Below the pieces are notes generated by a model. The model did no database searches. It saw only the letters and a list, made by a program, of their open reading frames with translations, and was not told the origin of the DNA. From positions 35,110 through 68,289 of the forward strand of contig KV797077.1 of NCBI GenBank assembly GCA_001809325.1: a stretch of DNA of 33,180 bases, in the 5' to 3' direction. This DNA is from Neisseria sp. HMSC077D05. Lineage in GTDB: Bacteria > Pseudomonadota > Gammaproteobacteria > Burkholderiales > Neisseriaceae. Positions within the stretch are counted from its first letter, which is position 1. Each line of letters starts with the position of its first letter. Both the position numbers and the translations under genes were made by a program. Below, one piece after another: positions 8,063-14,873 of this stretch.

Positions 8063-8075
8063 ACGGAGAAAAGGC

Positions 8076-9449
8076 ATGAATGCCGTAGTGGTTGCAGTAA
8101 TCGTTATGCTCGTGTTGTCGCTATCGCGGGTACACGTCGTATTGAGCCTGACTGTCGGTGCGTTCGTCGGCGGACTGGTGGCGGGAATGCCGCTGGAAAA
8201 CATCGTGGATACGGCGGGCAATGTCACTCAGTCGGGGATTATTCCCGTGTTTAACGAAGGCTTGAAGGGCGGCGCGCGGATTTCTTTGTCTTATGCGATG
8301 CTCGGTGCGTTCGCGATGGCGATTACCTATTCGGGGCTGCCGCAGCAGCTTGCGGGCGGCATTATCCGCAAACTCAACAACAGTCAGGATGCCGCGAAAG
8401 GCGAAAGTTCGGTGAAATGGACGCTGTTGCTGATTATTTTGGCGATGGGCATCATGAGTCAAAACGTCGTGCCTATCCATATCGCGTTTATTCCGATGAT
8501 TATTCCGCCGCTTTTGCTGGTGTTTAACCGTTTGAAAGTCGACCGCCGCCTGGTGGCGTGTGTGATTACGTTCGGTTTGGTGACGACTTATATGTTCCTG
8601 CCTTACGGCTTCGGTGCGATTTTCTTGAACGACATCCTCTTGGGCAACATCAAATCTGCGGGCATGGACGTAAAAGGCATTAGCGTCATGCATGCGATGG
8701 CGATTCCTGCGCTGGGTATGGTGGCGGGGCTGCTGGCGGCGTTTGTCCACTACCGCAAATCGCGCATTTATCAAACCAATACCGTCGATACGGAAGACAA
8801 CCGCGAAGCATCCGAACAGCCCCAGCCTTCGGCTTACCGCAGTCTGGTGGCGGCGGTGGCAATCGGCGTGTGCTTTGCGATTCAGTTGATGTATGAAGAT
8901 TCGCTGGTGTTGGGCGCGATGTTGGGTTTTGCCGTCTTTATGATGCTCGGCGTGATGAACCGAGACGCTGCCAGTGATGTGTTCGGCGAAGGCATCAAAA
9001 TGATGGCGATGGTCGGTTTCATCATGATTGCGGCGCAAGGCTTTGCGGCAGTCATGACCGCGACAGGCGAAATCAAACCGCTGGTCGAACACAGTATGCA
9101 ACTTTTCGGCAGCAATAAAGGCATGGCGGCATTTGCCATGTTGTTTGTCGGATTGTTGGTCACCATGGGCATCGGCTCTTCTTTCTCTACTTTGCCGATC
9201 ATTACCGCAATTTATGTGCCGCTGTGTATCAGCCTCGGCTTCTCGCCGCTGGCAACCGTCGCCATCGTCGGTACGGCGGGCGCATTGGGCGACGCCGGTT
9301 CGCCCGCGTCCGACTCGACGCTCGGCCCGACCATGGGTTTGAACGCCGACGGACAACACGACCACATCCGCGACTCCGTCATCCCAACCTTTATCCACTA
9401 CAATATCCCGCTGATGATTGCCGGCTGGATTGCCGCTATGGTGCTGTAA
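8076..9449 (+). CDS. Na+/H+ antiporter family permease (NhaC/YuiF-like)
   Basis: This 457-residue inner membrane protein belongs to the NhaC/ArsB-type carrier superfamily. It most resembles the YuiF-like group annotated as sodium/proton antiporters or amino-acid carriers. The N-terminus (MNAVVVAVIVMLVLSLSRV) is the short antiporter N-terminal helix. About 10-12 hydrophobic segments follow, with a hydrophilic loop near residues 225-250 (NTVDTEDNREASEQPQPSAY). The C-terminal half has the conserved polar stretch GDAGSPASDSTLGPT, likely part of the substrate or ion site. A good ribosome-binding site (GGAGAAAAGG) precedes the ATG. The stop is followed directly by slyX. The transported substrate is uncertain. 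Confidence 0.85.
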   Translation: MNAVVVAVIVMLVLSLSRVHVVLSLTVGAFVGGLVAGMPLENIVDTAGNVTQSGIIPVFNEGLKGGARISLSYAMLGAFAMAITYSGLPQQLAGGIIRKLNNSQDAAKGESSVKWTLLLIILAMGIMSQNVVPIHIAFIPMIIPPLLLVFNRLKVDRRLVACVITFGLVTTYMFLPYGFGAIFLNDILLGNIKSAGMDVKGISVMHAMAIPALGMVAGLLAAFVHYRKSRIYQTNTVDTEDNREASEQPQPSAYRSLVAAVAIGVCFAIQLMYEDSLVLGAMLGFAVFMMLGVMNRDAASDVFGEGIKMMAMVGFIMIAAQGFAAVMTATGEIKPLVEHSMQLFGSNKGMAAFAMLFVGLLVTMGIGSSFSTLPIITAIYVPLCISLGFSPLATVAIVGTAGALGDAGSPASDSTLGPTMGLNADGQHDHIRDSVIPTFIHYNIPLMIAGWIAAMVL

Positions 9450-9677
9450 ATGAGTGAAATGGACGAATTGGAACACCGCATCATCGAGCTGGAAATCCAA
9501 ACCGCGCTTCAGGAAGACTTAATCGGCAGCCTGAACGATACGGTGGCGAAAATGCAGCAGACGCTGGATTTGCAGCAGGCGCATTTGAGGCTGCTTTATC
9601 AGAAAATGCAGGACAAAGGCGCAAGCGGAGAGCGCGAACCTTACAGCCTGCGTGATGAAATTCCGCCGCATTATTGA
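9450..9677 (+). CDS. slyX: SlyX family protein
   Basis: This is a small 75-residue coiled-coil protein of the SlyX family, whose cellular role is not established. It is almost wholly helical, with heptad-like spacing (ELEHRIIELEIQTALQEDLIGSL and further repeats). It ends in the family hallmark PPHY. Its ATG follows the antiporter stop directly (TAA ATG), so the two are translationally coupled. A DUS terminator follows at 9694. Confidence 0.9.
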   Translation: MSEMDELEHRIIELEIQTALQEDLIGSLNDTVAKMQQTLDLQQAHLRLLYQKMQDKGASGEREPYSLRDEIPPHY

Positions 9678-9693
9678 AACGGAAATATGAAAA

Positions 9694-9727
9694 AAGGTCG
9701 TCTGAAAAATGGTTTTCAGACGACCTT
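9694..9727 (+). terminator. DUS-pair terminator after slyX
   Basis: AAGGTCGTCTGAAAA at 9694-9708 pairs perfectly with 9713-9727 around a 4-nt loop. It lies 16 bp after the slyX stop. Confidence 0.88.
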
Positions 9728-9734
9728 CAAATTT

Positions 9735-9841
9735 TATAGTGGATTAAATTTAAACCAGTACGGCGTTGCCTCGCCTTGCCGTACTATCTGTACTGTCTGC
9801 AGCTTCGTCGCCTTGTCCTGATTTAAATTTAATCCACTATA
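9735..9841. mobile_element. Correia repeat enclosed element, short form (copy 2)
   Basis: This 107-bp element is in the opposite orientation to copy 1, with both ends reading TATAGTGGATTAAATTTAAA inward. It is the deleted form without the roughly 50-bp core. It sits between the slyX terminator and the end of the DUF924 gene, 10 bp from that gene's stop codon. It mirrors the copy at 10414-10570, which points the other way. Confidence 0.9.
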
Positions 9842-9850
9842 ACACCCAAA

Positions 9851-10390
9851 TTAAAATGACGAACCTTCCTGTTTCAAAAATTCCGCCTCTTCCTCCGTGC
9901 CTTCACGCCCCAATACGGCATTGCGGTGCGGATAGCGTCCGAAGCGGTCGATGATGACTTTGTGTTTGATTTCAAAATCCAATGCGTGTCCGTCGGTATA
10001 GCGTTCAAACAGCGGAACGGCTTGTTCGTGGACAACTTGGCTTTCGCTGTGCATCAACGGCATAAGCATGAAATGGCGTTCGTGCGGCAGGAGGTCGGCG
10101 AAACCGGGCTGACGGACGGCTTCTTGGGCAAGGATGAGAGCGGCCAAATCTTGGCCAAATGCTTGGGGGCTGTTGCGAAACAGGTTGCGTGAGAATTGGT
10201 CGAGCAGGATGATTTCGGCGAGCCTGCCTTGCAGGGTGTCGCGCCAGTGTGCAAGCTCGCCATGGGCCGCCTGCTGCCAGACATCAAAAAATCGCGCGCG
10301 AATCTTGGCATCGAATTCATCGTTTTTGGCAAACAGAAAAGGACGGTTTTCTTTGGCAAACCAGAAATCTAAGACGGTTTGGGGTGTCAT
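9851..10390 (-). CDS. DUF924 family protein
   Basis: This 179-residue soluble protein belongs to the widespread DUF924 family, of unknown function and predicted all-helical (TPR-like). Family features visible are VLDFWF at the N-terminus, ILLDQFSRNLFR in the middle, HERHFMLMPLMHSE, and HKVIIDRFGRYPHRNAVLGRE near the C-terminus. The start MTPQTVLDFWF has AAGGA six bases upstream; two ATGs just upstream in frame are less likely. The gene is bracketed by inverted Correia elements. The one upstream could supply its promoter, with TATAAT formed at the element's edge. No biochemical role is assigned. Confidence 0.88.
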   Translation of the reverse strand: MTPQTVLDFWFAKENRPFLFAKNDEFDAKIRARFFDVWQQAAHGELAHWRDTLQGRLAEIILLDQFSRNLFRNSPQAFGQDLAALILAQEAVRQPGFADLLPHERHFMLMPLMHSESQVVHEQAVPLFERYTDGHALDFEIKHKVIIDRFGRYPHRNAVLGREGTEEEAEFLKQEGSSF

Positions 10391-10411
10391 GAACATTCCT
10401 TGCAATAGAAG

Positions 10412-10442
10412 ATTATAGTGGATTAAATTTAAATCAGGACAA
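10412..10442 (-). promoter_or_regulatory. Possible Correia-borne promoter for the DUF924 gene
   Basis: Read leftward, TTGTCC at 10437-10442 and TATAAT at 10412-10417 are separated by 19 bp. The -10 box is completed by two bases outside the element. Correia ends are known to make promoters in Neisseria. The spacer here is one base longer than in the canonical element, so activity is uncertain. Confidence 0.4.
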
Positions 10443-10570
10443 GGAGACGAAGCCGCAGACAGTACAGATAGTACGGAACCGATTCACTTGGTGCTTCAGC
10501 ACCTTAGAGAATCGTTCTCTTTGAGCCAAGGCGAGACAACGCCGTACTGGTTTAAAGTTAATCCACTATA
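10414..10570. mobile_element. Correia repeat enclosed element, full-length form (copy 3)
   Basis: This is a 157-bp element and the only copy here with the complete core. The core includes two small hairpins (GGTGCTTCAGCACC and AGAGAATCGTTCTCT). The ends are TATAGTGGATTAAATTTAAA and a right end reading TTTAAAGTTAATCCACTATA. It lies 23 bp upstream of the DUF924 start, in opposite orientation to copy 2 beyond that gene. Confidence 0.92.
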
Positions 10571-10578
10571 TTAAGTGC

Positions 10579-10620
10579 AAGGTCGTCTGAAAAACTGAAT
10601 CAAAGTTTTCAGACGACCTT
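10579..10620 (-). terminator. DUS-pair terminator after the SH3-like protein gene
   Basis: AAGGTCGTCTGAAAA at 10579-10593 pairs with TTTTCAGACGACCTT at 10606-10620. It lies 32 bp beyond the stop of the leftward gene at 10653. Confidence 0.85.
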
Positions 10621-10652
10621 CTTTATTACGCCTATATCTCGACAGCTTTTGA

Positions 10653-11315
10653 TTAATCCACCCGCTCCAACTGACTTTTATGAACATATCCTTGGGTAGT
10701 CGTATCTTTTAATTGAACGAGATACCAATCCTTACGAACGGTTTTCAATTTTTCTACTATGGCGTTGTCGTCCAAGCGTTTGATTATGTCGGCATGAGCA
10801 TCCGGTTGGCTCCTGAGATTAACCTTATGGCTATCTGTGGATTTAACGATGAAATCATTATTCATAATCAACGAGTAAATACAGCCCGAATCAGGAATTT
10901 GTTTAGCTGTTGTTTTTGGAATTTTTTCAAATTTTATAAGTTTGGCAGAATAATATTTACCATCACAAATGACTTCCGTACCCACTTTACCCATAGTAAT
11001 TTGGGCAGGCTGTTTGACAGAATCTTCCTGATAGACGTAAAAATTCGGTGGAAGCACCAATTCTTTCAAAACAGCAGCTTGCTGCGATTTGCTCAAATTA
11101 AGGGAGATTCGGTTTTGATTCGATATTTTGGTGTCTTCAGGAATAAAGTCAAAATATAAAACCCTTTGACTCCGAGCATTACCATCTAAACTTTTACCCC
11201 AATAAACCCACAGCATGCCTTTTTGAGGAACGCCTTGTGCAAATGTCAGCTGCAATACGCTCAAAATAAAGCTGACAAAAATACAATAAATAAATTGTTT
11301 ATTTTTCAAAGCCAT
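10653..11315 (-). CDS. Exported hypothetical protein with SH3-like C-terminus
   Basis: I do not recognise this 220-residue protein as a named family. It starts MALKNKQF with a hydrophobic signal segment (YCIFVSFILSVLQLTFAQG), so it is likely periplasmic. The middle is a beta-rich region with two cysteines (near VICDGKYY and SGCIYS). The last 60 residues (VNLRSQPDAHADIIKRLDD then WYLVQLKDTTTQGYVHKSQL) look like a bacterial SH3 domain, often used to bind peptidoglycan or peptides. Base composition is visibly more AT-rich than the flanking genes, which may mean later acquisition. The gene stands alone, next to a Correia element and a DUS terminator. A TTG six bases upstream is an alternative start. 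Confidence 0.7.
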   Translation of the reverse strand: MALKNKQFIYCIFVSFILSVLQLTFAQGVPQKGMLWVYWGKSLDGNARSQRVLYFDFIPEDTKISNQNRISLNLSKSQQAAVLKELVLPPNFYVYQEDSVKQPAQITMGKVGTEVICDGKYYSAKLIKFEKIPKTTAKQIPDSGCIYSLIMNNDFIVKSTDSHKVNLRSQPDAHADIIKRLDDNAIVEKLKTVRKDWYLVQLKDTTTQGYVHKSQLERVD

Positions 11316-11409
11316 TTTCAATGATGCTCAGAATCTACTTACCGAAATTGCCCTTCTTTAAGTCCGACAGCAAACAATATCGTTGATTGTTTAATATATT
11401 CATAACAGA

Positions 11410-11420
11410 GGTCGTCTGAA
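11410..11420 (+). repeat. DNA uptake sequence
   Basis: This is a single GGTCGTCTGAA between the TlpA-like gene and the SH3-like gene, with no inverted partner nearby. Confidence 0.85.
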
Positions 11421-11447
11421 AACAGTCACGAACCTCTCAAGCCAGTA

Positions 11448-11936
11448 TTACTTCGCCAATTCTTTGTCGATTTCCTGATAAAGCGCGGCGAAGTCCGGCT
11501 CGCCGACAAAGGTTTTCAGGATTTCGCCTTTTTTATTAATCAGAAAAGAAGTCGGGTAAACCTGCGTGCCGAACGCTTGGGCGGCGGTTTTATCGGCATC
11601 AAACATGACGGTAAAGGGCAAACCGTATTCTTTGACGTATTGGTTCACACTTTCCAGCGGGTCTATCGGTTGGGCAATGCCGAGTACTTGAAAATCTTTT
11701 CCTTGATAGTCTTTGGACATTTTGATGACTTTGGGCATTTCACTGACACAGCCCGGGCAGGAAGGGAACCAAAAATTGATGAAGCTGACTTTGCCTTGCA
11801 AATTGGCGTTGGACACCGGTTTGCCTTGCAGGTCGGACAAAGAGAATGCGGGAGCAGGTTTGTTATCCGGAATGAGGACGATGGCGAGCAGCGCGCCGAT
11901 AATGGCGACGGCGGCAATGGTAATGAGTTTTTTCAT
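11448..11936 (-). CDS. TlpA-like thioredoxin-fold thiol:disulfide protein
   Basis: This 162-residue periplasmic protein, anchored by its N-terminal segment (MKKLITIAAVAIIGALLAIV), has a TlpA/ResA-type thioredoxin domain. The redox motif Cys-Pro-Gly-Cys is in FWFPSCPGCVSEMP, and the cis-proline is in VYPTSFLI. Such proteins reduce disulfides in specific periplasmic targets such as apocytochromes or oxidised envelope proteins; the target here is unknown. Its ATG overlaps the stop of the thioesterase gene upstream (ATGA). It is the last gene of a coupled trio. Confidence 0.88.
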   Translation of the reverse strand: MKKLITIAAVAIIGALLAIVLIPDNKPAPAFSLSDLQGKPVSNANLQGKVSFINFWFPSCPGCVSEMPKVIKMSKDYQGKDFQVLGIAQPIDPLESVNQYVKEYGLPFTVMFDADKTAAQAFGTQVYPTSFLINKKGEILKTFVGEPDFAALYQEIDKELAK

Positions 11937-12319
11937 GCTTCAGCGTATTGTTTTAAAAGGGTAAATAGAGATTCGGGAATACTGATGCTCCGCCCGCTTT
12001 CTGCGCTGACAACCATCAGCGTACTTTCGGCTTCAACGGCATTTTTCCCACTGGGCAAAACGATATTTTGAGTAAGGATAATGTGGCGCGAGGTCAGCTC
12101 TTTCAGACGACCTTCAAAGCGCAATATGTCGCCATCGACGGCGGCACGACGATAACGGATGTCGGTGCGGACGACCACCAGCATCAAGCCGTCGATTTCA
12201 GACAAAAACCCGTGTTCCTCAAAAAATGTCCAGCGCGCTTCTTCGAGAAATTCGAGATAGCGCGCGTTGTTGACATGACCATAGCCGTCAAGATGGTAAT
12301 TGCGGACGCGGACGTTCAT
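11933..12319 (-). CDS. Hotdog-fold acyl-CoA thioesterase (YbgC/FcbC-like)
   Basis: This 128-residue cytoplasmic protein of the 4-hydroxybenzoyl-CoA thioesterase/YbgC type hydrolyses acyl-CoA thioesters. The family motif with the catalytic Asp appears as YHLDGYGHVNNARYLEFLEEAR near the N-terminus (Asp11). The rest matches the single hotdog domain in length. An uptake sequence at 12102-12112 is coding and gives GRLK. The start ATG shares a base with the stop of the preceding gene (TGATG), and its own stop overlaps the TlpA-like gene. The substrate is unknown. Confidence 0.85.
   Translation of the reverse strand: MNVRVRNYHLDGYGHVNNARYLEFLEEARWTFFEEHGFLSEIDGLMLVVVRTDIRYRRAAVDGDILRFEGRLKELTSRHIILTQNIVLPSGKNAVEAESTLMVVSAESGRSISIPESLFTLLKQYAEA
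12102..12112 (-). repeat. Intragenic DNA uptake sequence
   Basis: TTCAGACGACC lies inside the thioesterase gene and is read in frame as Gly-Arg-Leu-Lys. Confidence 0.85.
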
Positions 12320-12681
12320 CAGTTCAGATTAAAGGGTTGAAAGGCTTCACGGGCGAGCGGTTCGTGTTCGAGGTCGGTAATGACGGTAGAAAGCTGGATG
12401 TCAAACCATTCGTTGAAAATATCGGCGTCCAAATCAGGCCACTCGCTCTCATCTTCACACCAGTCGGCAAGTTCGGCAGCGAAAATGTCTTCAAACCGCG
12501 CTTCGATTTCGTCCCATACTTCGTCAGCGGTTTCACACGGACGAACGAGATAAGAATTGGCATCGGCTTGAATATCTTCAAGCGTCAAACCGTCAAGATG
12601 ATTACCGGGCAGGGTTTGCAGCCAGTTCCAAAAAGGATCGAGCGGGATGAGCAGGAAGACGCTGCGGTTGACTTCGTACAT
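12319..12681 (-). CDS. Conserved-looking acidic hypothetical protein
   Basis: I do not recognise this 120-residue protein. It starts MYEVNRSVFLLIPLDPFWNWL after a good ribosome-binding site (AAGGAAAA). It is strongly acidic and rich in tryptophan (DWCEDESEWPDLDADIFNEWFD), with no signal peptide or membrane segment. The first part looks beta/helical and may form a small cytoplasmic domain. It is the first gene of a tightly overlapping trio with the thioesterase and the TlpA-like protein, so it is probably made with them. No function is assigned. An upstream in-frame extension of 37 residues is rejected for lack of a ribosome-binding site. Confidence 0.75.
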   Translation of the reverse strand: MYEVNRSVFLLIPLDPFWNWLQTLPGNHLDGLTLEDIQADANSYLVRPCETADEVWDEIEARFEDIFAAELADWCEDESEWPDLDADIFNEWFDIQLSTVITDLEHEPLAREAFQPFNLN

Positions 12682-12865
12682 GATGTTTTCCTTGGTTTCA
12701 GATAAGGGAATGATATAGCAAAGGCCGTGGAAACGCCATCTTTGCCTACTGAAGGATAGATAAGTTGGGGCAAAGCGATGTTTAAACTGCAACCCGTTTT
12801 CTGCTTCATTACTTTTTTGTAAATCTGATTACCGCTCTTTTCTCTTGTTGAATCAGCAAGTCAAA

Positions 12866-14023
12866 CTAAGATTTGAAAAAACCAGCTTCTTCCAACACTG
12901 CATTTGCCACCAGTGTATCGGTATCTTTTCTCAATAATAAATGCAGCTCATGAAAATCTTGTTTCAAACGGGCAACTGCTTCCGGATGTTCATGCCAATA
13001 AATCATGGCTTCTGCCAGTTTTTCAGGCGTCGCATCATGTTGCAAAAGCTCTGGAACAGCACATTTGTTCAGCAAAATATTGGGCAAACCGACATGTGGC
13101 ACTTTAACTTTACGCTTCACATAAGCATAAGTCAGAGGAGATATCTTATAGCTGATCACCATAGGACGTTTGCACAAAGCCACTTCCAGCGTTGCCGTCC
13201 CGCTGGTTACCAAGACCACATCTGCCGCAGCACAAACAGTATCTGCTTGTTTATCGACTAACGTAATAGGAAGACCCGAAAATTGCGCAGATGCAAGAAT
13301 TTTTGATATACGACGGCGGGTTGCCTGCGTAGCAACCGGCATCAGAAACTGCGCCTGTGGGTAACGCTTCAACAGAAGTAATGCGGTTTGAAAAAACACG
13401 GGAGCCATGTAATCAATTTCGCTAACACGACTGCCAGGCATCAAGGCAAATACTGGGATAGACGGTGCAACTCCCAACTGACGACGCGCAGAAGATTGAT
13501 CAACATCTACAGGCATGGTTTGAGCCATCGGATGACCGACAAACTCAGCCTTACCACCGGCATCTAAATAGAGTTGTGGTTCCATTGGGAAAAGGCACAA
13601 CACCCGGTTAACTTGATGAACGATTTTGTTCACCCGTTCACGCCTCCACGCCCAAACAGAAGGGCTGACATAGTGAACCGTTGGAATACCCGTTTTCTTC
13701 AGTTTCTCTTCCACCCAAAGATTAAAATCAGGTGCATCAATCCCAACAAAAACATCCGGTTTTATACGAATAAGGTCATTAACCAGACCTTTTCGGATTT
13801 TCAATATTTCGGGCAAACGTTTAACTACCTCAACAAAGCCTCGTACTGCCAATTTTTCTTGGTCATAAAGACTTTCAAATCCTTCCGCCTTCATACGCTC
13901 GCCACCGATACCAATAAATCTTGCATCAGGACAACGTTTTTTAATCGCACTAATAAGATGTGCACCAAGCAGATCACCCGATGCCTCAGCAACACTCATT
14001 GCAATCGTGAGAGAAGTAGTCAT
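12866..14023 (-). CDS. lpxB: Lipid-A-disaccharide synthase LpxB
   Basis: LpxB joins UDP-diacylglucosamine to lipid X to make the lipid A disaccharide at the inner face of the cytoplasmic membrane. The 385-residue protein begins MTTSLTIAMSVAEASGDLLG, which aligns with the E. coli N-terminus (IALVAGETSGDILG). It contains GIDAPDFNLW, VHYVSPSVWAWR, FPMEPQLY, VGHPMAQ, LMPGSRVSEI and TSGTATLEVALCKRPMVISYK, all typical of glycosyltransferase family 19. Length is normal. There is no clear ribosome-binding site before the ATG. A promoter-like sequence is so close that the transcript may be leaderless. The gene is leftward and separate from the ribosomal block behind it. Confidence 0.97.
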   Translation of the reverse strand: MTTSLTIAMSVAEASGDLLGAHLISAIKKRCPDARFIGIGGERMKAEGFESLYDQEKLAVRGFVEVVKRLPEILKIRKGLVNDLIRIKPDVFVGIDAPDFNLWVEEKLKKTGIPTVHYVSPSVWAWRRERVNKIVHQVNRVLCLFPMEPQLYLDAGGKAEFVGHPMAQTMPVDVDQSSARRQLGVAPSIPVFALMPGSRVSEIDYMAPVFFQTALLLLKRYPQAQFLMPVATQATRRRISKILASAQFSGLPITLVDKQADTVCAAADVVLVTSGTATLEVALCKRPMVISYKISPLTYAYVKRKVKVPHVGLPNILLNKCAVPELLQHDATPEKLAEAMIYWHEHPEAVARLKQDFHELHLLLRKDTDTLVANAVLEEAGFFKS

Positions 14024-14028
14024 ATAAA

Positions 14029-14057
14029 ATTATGGGATACAAAAAAGAATTTGGTAA
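14029..14057 (-). promoter_or_regulatory. Candidate lpxB promoter
   Basis: Read leftward, TTACCA at 14052-14057 and CATAAT at 14029-14034 are 17 bp apart. The -10 box ends only five bases before the lpxB ATG, which predicts a start of transcription at or near the start codon. Confidence 0.4.
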
Positions 14058-14104
14058 GTGTAATACCTGGCGGCAAAGAAGTTCTTAGTTAAATTTCAGT
14101 TATA

Positions 14105-14283
14105 GAGACCTTTGCAAAAATAGTCTGTTAACGAAATTTAACTCATAAAAATACGCTAAAATTTTCAATTGACCAAAACCTTTATGATTTTGAGTAAAAG
14201 CTAGGAAAAATCAGAAAGGTTTTTCATTTTGAAAATAGTATTGAACATAAAATTTTAGTAACTTATGTTATTTAAAATATCTC
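14105..14283. mobile_element. Degenerate MITE-like element with IS5-type ends
   Basis: The left end GAGACCTTTGCAAAAATA matches the terminal sequence I know from neisserial IS5-type elements and their short non-autonomous derivatives. The right end (TTATTTAAAATATCTC) is a decayed inverted copy of the same end. The internal 150 bp is AT-rich and has no gene. I read it as an old short element downstream of rplQ and upstream of lpxB. The family name is from memory and needs a search. Confidence 0.55.
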
Positions 14284-14374
14284 TTACAATATGATACTGG
14301 AAAGAAATACTCTATCTATGGCAAACTCACTTACCTATCATTACAAAACAGAAAGAATAACTTCAATATACCGA

Positions 14375-14405
14375 GAGTATTTTAAATAGAGCATTTAAAA
14401 TACTC
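14375..14405. repeat. Perfect 13-bp inverted repeat
   Basis: GAGTATTTTAAAT at 14375-14387 pairs perfectly with ATTTAAAATACTC at 14393-14405 around a 5-nt loop. It lies 17 bp beyond the rplQ terminator and may be a second, AT-rich backup hairpin. Confidence 0.6.
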
Positions 14406-14421
14406 AAAAGGTAGCTTGCAT

Positions 14422-14463
14422 ATAACAAAACACCATTTGAGAAAACAAATGGTGTTTTGTTAT
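14422..14463 (-). terminator. Terminator of the ribosomal block, after rplQ
   Basis: ATAACAAAACACCATTT at 14422-14438 pairs perfectly over 17 bp with 14447-14463, with an 8-nt loop. It starts 12 bp beyond the rplQ stop. The descending strand ends TTTTGTTAT, as in an intrinsic terminator. Confidence 0.85.
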
Positions 14464-14474
14464 GGTGTATTAGA

Positions 14475-14849
14475 TTACTCGGCAGCTTCTGCTGCTTTGT
14501 CTACTAATTCAATCAATGCCAAAGGTGCATTGTCGCCTTTGCGGAAACCATATTTCAGTACACGAACATAACCGCCATTACGGGCAGCAAAACGTGGACC
14601 TAACTCATCAAACAATTTAACTACAACATCACGATCACGAGTGCGGTCAAATGCCAAACGACGGTTTGCCAAGGAAGGTTTTTTACCCAATGTAATCAAG
14701 GGTTCTACTACGCGGCGCAATTCTTTAGCTTTAGGCAAAGTTGTCACAATAGTCTCGTGAGTCAACAATGAGTTCGCCATATTACGCAGCATTGCAGCGC
14801 GATGGCTGCTTGTACGGTTTAATTTGCGGTTACCATTACGATGACGCAT
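14475..14849 (-). CDS. rplQ: 50S ribosomal protein L17
   Basis: L17 sits near the exit of the peptide tunnel in the large subunit. The 124-residue protein has the diagnostic N-terminus [20 protein letters not shown], the [18 protein letters not shown] segment and the [19 protein letters not shown] motif. It ends in a short acidic tail. AAAGGA precedes the ATG. It is the last gene of the alpha-type group, after rpoA, as in most proteobacteria, and is followed by a strong terminator. Confidence 0.98.
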   Translation of the reverse strand: MRHRNGNRKLNRTSSHRAAMLRNMANSLLTHETIVTTLPKAKELRRVVEPLITLGKKPSLANRRLAFDRTRDRDVVVKLFDELGPRFAARNGGYVRVLKYGFRKGDNAPLALIELVDKAAEAAE

Positions 14850-14873
14850 GTCATTATCCTTTAATCTTCAAAC

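Larger units (their letters stand above)
7732..8075. other. Divergent intergenic region between tldD and the antiporter gene
   Basis: The region contains three uptake sequences (7736, 7926, 8052). An AT-rich tract near 8005-8040 includes TATGAT and TATATA, but I could not settle on a well-spaced promoter. No gene is seen. Confidence 0.5.

Noticed and set aside
8121-9500. 459-codon open frame on the minus strand
   Set aside because: It is the antisense of the antiporter gene, with a His/Gln/Arg-rich, low-complexity product typical of shadow frames.
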